Below, in pieces: positions 21,811 through 24,929 of a DNA stretch of 24,929 bases (its first letter is position 1; each line of letters begins with the position of its first letter). The stretch comes from an uncultured Faecalibacterium sp. (GTDB lineage Bacteria > Bacillota > Clostridia > Oscillospirales > Ruminococcaceae): positions 1 through 24,929 of the forward strand of contig CAKSZM010000022.1 of the NCBI GenBank assembly GCA_934525735.1, read 5' to 3'. A program made the translations under genes and the position numbers. The notes below the pieces were generated by a model. The model had not been told where the DNA came from, did no database searches, and saw only the letters and a program-made list of their open reading frames with translations.

Positions 21811-21861
21811 TTTTATCTTGCCCGCAGCGGGCGGGCGTGGTATGATGAGGAAAAGATAAAA
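21811..21861. promoter_or_regulatory. Inverted repeat spanning the araC/GH28 divergent control region
   Basis: TTTTATCTT (21811-21819) and AAGATAAAA (21853-21861) are perfect 9-bp arms placed on each side of the AraC-gene promoter, 33 bases apart. A smaller GC palindrome, GCCCGC-A-GCGGGC, lies between them. The position in an 88-base divergent gap suggests an operator for the AraC protein acting on itself and on the GH28-GH105 operon. A clear leftward promoter for GH28 was not found. Confidence 0.5.
21818..21846 (+). promoter_or_regulatory. Predicted promoter for the AraC-type gene
   Basis: TTGCCC (21818-21823), a 17-base spacer and TATGAT (21841-21846). The start codon follows 29 bases later. 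Confidence 0.55.
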
Positions 21862-21875
21862 ATGAGGATGTTTTT

Positions 21876-22697
21876 ATGAGATCAGACCGTGAAAAGATCG
21901 CCGGAAAGGTGGCGGCGGAGACCCTGCGGCTTGCGCCCGGAGAGCAGCACGCGCTGCCGGACAGCGAGGAGACCTGCTGCTTTCTGCTGGTGTCCGAGGG
22001 GGGCTTTTTGCTGGACTACTGCGGCGAAACAATGCTGCTGAACCCCGGCAGTGCCGTGCTGCTGGGCAGTGGGACCGGCAGCCTTGCCCCGGCGGGCAGC
22101 AGTGCAGCCGAGCTGACCGGGTGCCGGTTCCCGGCCGGTGTGCTCCGTGAGCTGAAGAATGCCGCAGGAAGAGACTATTCCGGCCTGTTCCAGCCGGGCA
22201 GGCACACCGTGCTGTACGGCCCTGTGCAGTGGGCCAGCCGGGTGCGGACATTGCTGGAGATGATGAGCAGCGCCAGCGGGGAACAGGATTACCCCGGGCC
22301 GCTGTACCTGCTGCTGATCCTGCACTATGTGGAACAGGAGTGCGCCGCAGAGACCAGCGATGCCGCCCGGCCCCGCAACGAGACAGTGGAGCAGATCTGC
22401 GCTTACCTCTCGGCCAACTACCGGCAGAAATTCTCCCTCACGGAGGTGGCGGCAAAGTTCTATCTTTCGCCGTACTATCTCAGCCGTCTGTTCCGGCGGG
22501 TGACGGGGCAGTCCATCGTGGATTACCTCAACAATCGCCGCATCGAGGCAGCGCAGAAGCTGCTGGAAAACACTGAGCTTTCCATCAATGCGGTGGCTGA
22601 GCAGACCGGCTTTGCCAGCGCTGCCCATTTCCGCCGGGTGTTCCGCGAGGTGATGGGCAGCGGCCCGCTGCAATACCGCAAAGGACATAAGAAATAA
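21876..22697 (+). CDS. AraC-family regulator of the pectin locus
   Basis: A 273-residue activator with an N-terminal cupin-like sensing domain (about 15-110, with GGFLLDYCGETMLLNPGS resembling the core strands) and a C-terminal double HTH. The first helix-turn-helix is FSLTEVAAKFYLSPYYLSRL (about 188-207). The linker is VTGQSIVDYLNNRRIEAAQKLL, split here as VTGQSIVDYL and RRIEAAQKLL. The second HTH is INAVAEQTGFASAAHFRRVF, ending near Tyr267. GAGG precedes the ATG. It lies between the hydrolase operon and the transporter operon, so both are likely targets and a pectin-derived sugar the likely effector; this is inference from context. Confidence 0.9.
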   Translation: MRSDREKIAGKVAAETLRLAPGEQHALPDSEETCCFLLVSEGGFLLDYCGETMLLNPGSAVLLGSGTGSLAPAGSSAAELTGCRFPAGVLRELKNAAGRDYSGLFQPGRHTVLYGPVQWASRVRTLLEMMSSASGEQDYPGPLYLLLILHYVEQECAAETSDAARPRNETVEQICAYLSANYRQKFSLTEVAAKFYLSPYYLSRLFRRVTGQSIVDYLNNRRIEAAQKLLENTELSINAVAEQTGFASAAHFRRVFREVMGSGPLQYRKGHKK

Positions 22698-22700
22698 CAA

Positions 22701-22745
22701 ACACCCCCTGCGCCATTTACGGGAACGGCACAGGGGGTGTTGTTT
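22701..22745. terminator. Terminator between the AraC gene and the transporter operon
   Basis: AACACCCCCTG-GCC and GGC-CAGGGGGTGTT form a 14-pair stem with one mismatch. On the plus strand only GTTTG follows; on the minus strand TTTGTTATTT follows. It probably serves both convergent units, with moderate strength. Confidence 0.65.
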
Positions 22746-22779
22746 GCGTTAAACGGTCTTTGCGCCGAAGCGGCGGGGC

Positions 22780-23637
22780 TTAGCCCTTGACAGCACCGGC
22801 AGAGATACCTTCAACGAACTGGTCCTGTGCACAGAAGAAGACGATCAGCTGCGGCAGGATGGAGATCAGAGACAGAGCAAGGATCTTGTTCCAGGCGAAA
22901 CCGGTATCACCGTCCATGGACAGCTTGACGAACAGGGACATCGGGTATTTGCCGGGGGTGCTGACGTAAAGCAGCGGGCCCATGAAGTCGTTGCAGCTCC
23001 ACATGAACTGGAACAGTGCGCAGGACACCAGAGCGGGTCCCAGCATGGGCACGATGACCTTGTACAGGGTCTGGAAGGAGGAGCAGCCGTCGATGGCAGC
23101 GGCCTCGTCCAGGTCACGCGGGACATTGCGCATGAACTGGATCAGCTGGTAGACGAAGTAGGTCTCAGTAGCAAAAGCGCAGTGGACCCAGATAGCCAGA
23201 TAGAAGGGGCTGTCCAGCCAGCCGAACTTGTTGTACAGCAGGTACTGCGGCACGTTCAGAACGACCTGAGGCAGGAACAGGGTGGCCAGCATGATGTTGA
23301 ACAGCAGCTTCTTGCCGGGGAAGTCGAAACGGCCAAAACCGTAGGCAGCTACACAGGCGGAAACCACAGTGCAGATCACCTTGGGGATGACGTAGCTGTA
23401 GGTGTTGAGCATGGCCTGCAGGATGTTGATGGAGCCGCCGAAGTTGTTCAGGGCACCGCGGTAGCCGTCCAGCGTGGGTTTTTTGATCCACAGGCTGATA
23501 CCGGCAAAGATCTCGCTGTTATCCTTGAAGGTGGCGCTGATCATCCACAGCAGCGGATAGATCATGATGATGCCGACCAGGATCAGGACGAAATACTTGA
23601 AGAAGGTTGCGATTTTATTGGATGCTTTCATTCCCAT
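22780..23637 (-). CDS. CUT1 ABC transporter permease (MalG/UgpE type)
   Basis: One of two membrane subunits of an oligosaccharide importer. The start at 23637 (MGMKASNK, AAGGTG upstream, 10 bases after the preceding stop) gives 285 residues with six hydrophobic segments. The cytoplasmic coupling motif is DEAAAIDGCSSF followed by the conserved hydrophobic-Pro step VIVPMLGPAL. The C-terminal VEGISAGAVKG is the hallmark ending of the MalG half (G-x-x-x-GAVKG). An ATPase gene is absent, as usual for CUT1 systems that share an MsmX-type ATPase. The neighbouring GH28/GH105 genes suggest that galacturonide or rhamnogalacturonan fragments are the cargo. Confidence 0.94.
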   Translation of the reverse strand: MGMKASNKIATFFKYFVLILVGIIMIYPLLWMISATFKDNSEIFAGISLWIKKPTLDGYRGALNNFGGSINILQAMLNTYSYVIPKVICTVVSACVAAYGFGRFDFPGKKLLFNIMLATLFLPQVVLNVPQYLLYNKFGWLDSPFYLAIWVHCAFATETYFVYQLIQFMRNVPRDLDEAAAIDGCSSFQTLYKVIVPMLGPALVSCALFQFMWSCNDFMGPLLYVSTPGKYPMSLFVKLSMDGDTGFAWNKILALSLISILPQLIVFFCAQDQFVEGISAGAVKG

Positions 23638-23647
23638 ACTGGTCACC

Positions 23648-24577
23648 TTACCTTTCGTCAGAGTAGTAGACCCACTTCTTCTGGCTGGTGAATGCAATGA
23701 TCGTCAGGATGCAGACGATGATAAACATGATCCATGCCAGAGCGGATGCCATACCCATGTCATACGACTTGAATGCGTAGTTGTAAACCAGCAGAGAGAT
23801 CAGGGTCGTGGAACCGCGGGGACCGCCGTTGGTGATGATGTACGGGCCATTGAACTCCTGGAAAGCCTGGCAGATCTGAGTGACCAGGTTATAGAAGATG
23901 ATGGGGGTGATCATCGGGACGGTGATGGAGAAGAACTGACGCCACTTGCCTGCGCCGTCGATGGTGGCAGCTTCGTACAGGTCTGCGGGCACGCCCTTCA
24001 GAGCGGCCAGGAACAGAACCATGGCGGAGCCGAACTGCCAGATACGCAGGAAGCAGATGATCCACAGGGCATAGCTGGGGTCAGACAGCCACTCAGGGCC
24101 CTGCACCAGACCGAAGGTCACGGCGCGCAGCACGGTGTTGAGCAGGCCGTCCTTGCTGAACACAGCCTTCCACAGCACGGCGATAGCCACAGAGCCGCCC
24201 AGAATGGACGGGATGTAGTACACGGTGCGGAAGAGGTTGACGCATGCGATCTTGAAGTTCAGGATGTATGCGATGAACAGCGCGAAGATCAGCTTCAGGG
24301 GCACGGTAATAAATGCGTACTTGAAGGTGATGATCAGAGCCTTGGTGATCTTGGTGGTGGAGAATGCGGTGATGTAGTTGGCCAGACCAACAAAGTTCAC
24401 ATCATTCTTGAAGAAGTTCATATCGGTGAAGCTGTAGTACAGCGACTGACCGAACGGAACTGCCTTGAAGACGACGAAACCGATGATCCAGGGGATCAGA
24501 TAAAACAGACCCTGGTACTTGTCCAGCCACTTCTGGAACGGGGTACGCCCCACAGCAGGCGCTTTGCTTTCTTTCAT
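23648..24577 (-). CDS. CUT1 ABC transporter permease (MalF/UgpA type)
   Basis: Partner permease of 309 residues. A cytoplasmic N-terminus (about 1-22) is followed by the first membrane segment LFYLIPWIIGFVVFK and the conserved SFTDMNFF region. The coupling motif is YEAATIDGAGKW, then FFSITVPMITP. The late loop NGGPRGSTTL and YNYAFKSYDMGMASALAW are typical of the MalF half. GGAGG lies 8-12 bases before the ATG. It is separated from the binding-protein gene upstream by a 189-base gap with a terminator-like hairpin. Confidence 0.94.
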   Translation of the reverse strand: MKESKAPAVGRTPFQKWLDKYQGLFYLIPWIIGFVVFKAVPFGQSLYYSFTDMNFFKNDVNFVGLANYITAFSTTKITKALIITFKYAFITVPLKLIFALFIAYILNFKIACVNLFRTVYYIPSILGGSVAIAVLWKAVFSKDGLLNTVLRAVTFGLVQGPEWLSDPSYALWIICFLRIWQFGSAMVLFLAALKGVPADLYEAATIDGAGKWRQFFSITVPMITPIIFYNLVTQICQAFQEFNGPYIITNGGPRGSTTLISLLVYNYAFKSYDMGMASALAWIMFIIVCILTIIAFTSQKKWVYYSDER

Positions 24578-24672
24578 CTGGGAAATCCTCCTTTTTCAGG
24601 ATTCTCGGAGCATGAGACGAACGGTAACAGAACGGAGATAAATTTGTCAGAAATTTGTAACATCTCTCTGAC

Positions 24673-24710
24673 AAAAAAGGGGCATCTGCCGTTTGGGCGG
24701 CAGGTGCCCC
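24673..24710 (-). terminator. Intercistronic terminator between binding protein and permeases
   Basis: On the minus strand GGGGCACCTGCCG pairs with CGGCAGATGCCCC (one mismatch) and is directly followed by TTTTTT. Lying inside the operon, it would let only part of the transcripts through, giving more binding protein than permease. No convincing promoter was found between it and the permease start. Confidence 0.82.
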
Positions 24711-24766
24711 TCCGATTCAGCCAAAGGGTGCCTTTTTCTGTGCGTGACCGCACACGGCGGCACTCA

Positions 24767-24929
24767 TCAGCCGATGGTGTAGCCAACAGACTCCATGCCG
24801 TCCAGCAGGGTGTCAACAACGTCTGCGCCGGCAACGCCGTCGTAGTCAACGGTATCGAACACTTCCTGATAGATGCCGGTGCCGGAAGCCTTCAGGTCGT
24901 TGTTCTCGAACAGGGGATCCAGCTTGTTG
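24767..24929 (-). CDS. Extracellular solute-binding protein, C-terminal end (runs off window)
   Basis: Only the last 53 codons are inside, ending DGMESVGYTIG and a TGA at 24767-24769. The part NKLDPLFENNDLKASG, followed by an acidic segment and a short C-terminal helix, suits a CUT1 binding lipoprotein. The position directly ahead of MalF/MalG-type permeases in the same direction supports this strongly. The assignment is mainly from context, since no family motif remains in this stub. Confidence 0.7.
   Translation of the reverse strand, partial: NKLDPLFENNDLKASGTGIYQEVFDTVDYDGVAGADVVDTLLDGMESVGYTIG

Overview
The window looks like chromosomal DNA of a GC-rich gut Firmicute of the Oscillospiraceae/Ruminococcaceae, most likely Faecalibacterium or a close relative. 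This rests on the FabK-based type II fatty acid synthesis cluster, Gram-positive style ribosome sites and promoters, a pectin-oligosaccharide locus with a CUT1 transporter, and codon use at high GC. It is inference from gene content; no 16S or marker search was possible.

Layout. 1-296 is the start of a leftward glutaminyl-tRNA synthetase. 547-1431 is a YitT-family membrane protein with a near-perfect promoter. 1604-1679 is tRNA-Pro(UGG) with its own promoter and terminator. Just behind it (1796-2110) are two gene stumps back to back: the C-terminus of a phage-type HTH/sigma-like regulator and the C-terminus of a GH1 6-phospho-beta-glucosidase. This looks like the scar of a decayed mobile element beside a tRNA gene.

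2247-10990 is a tightly coupled fatty acid synthesis operon: acpP-accD-accA-fabH-[structured repeat A]-fabK-fabX-like-fabD-fabG-fabF-fabZ, with one clear promoter at the front and a bidirectional terminator at the end. Genes overlap by ATGA or ATGCTGA at several joints. accB and accC are absent here. The gene after fabK is a second nitronate-monooxygenase-fold flavoprotein with a four-cysteine C-terminal cluster. It may be the double-bond-forming enzyme of the pathway, like FabX of Helicobacter.

11010-16862 holds housekeeping and envelope genes: a VTT/DedA-type membrane protein, a second copy of the structured repeat (B), a HAD phosphatase plus zinc-ribbon exonuclease operon, an alkaline phosphatase with a twin-arginine signal, an MscL channel with a fused zinc ribbon, and a Ser/Ala-rich lipoprotein. 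17204-19021 is citrate synthase followed by a MarR-type regulator.

19081-24929 is a pectin-oligosaccharide utilisation locus: GH105 unsaturated glycuronyl hydrolase and GH28 polygalacturonase (one leftward operon, both without signal peptides), a divergent AraC regulator, and a CUT1 ABC transporter (two permeases and the end of a solute-binding protein). The implied scheme is import of short galacturonides, followed by cytoplasmic exo-cleavage and removal of the unsaturated end sugar.
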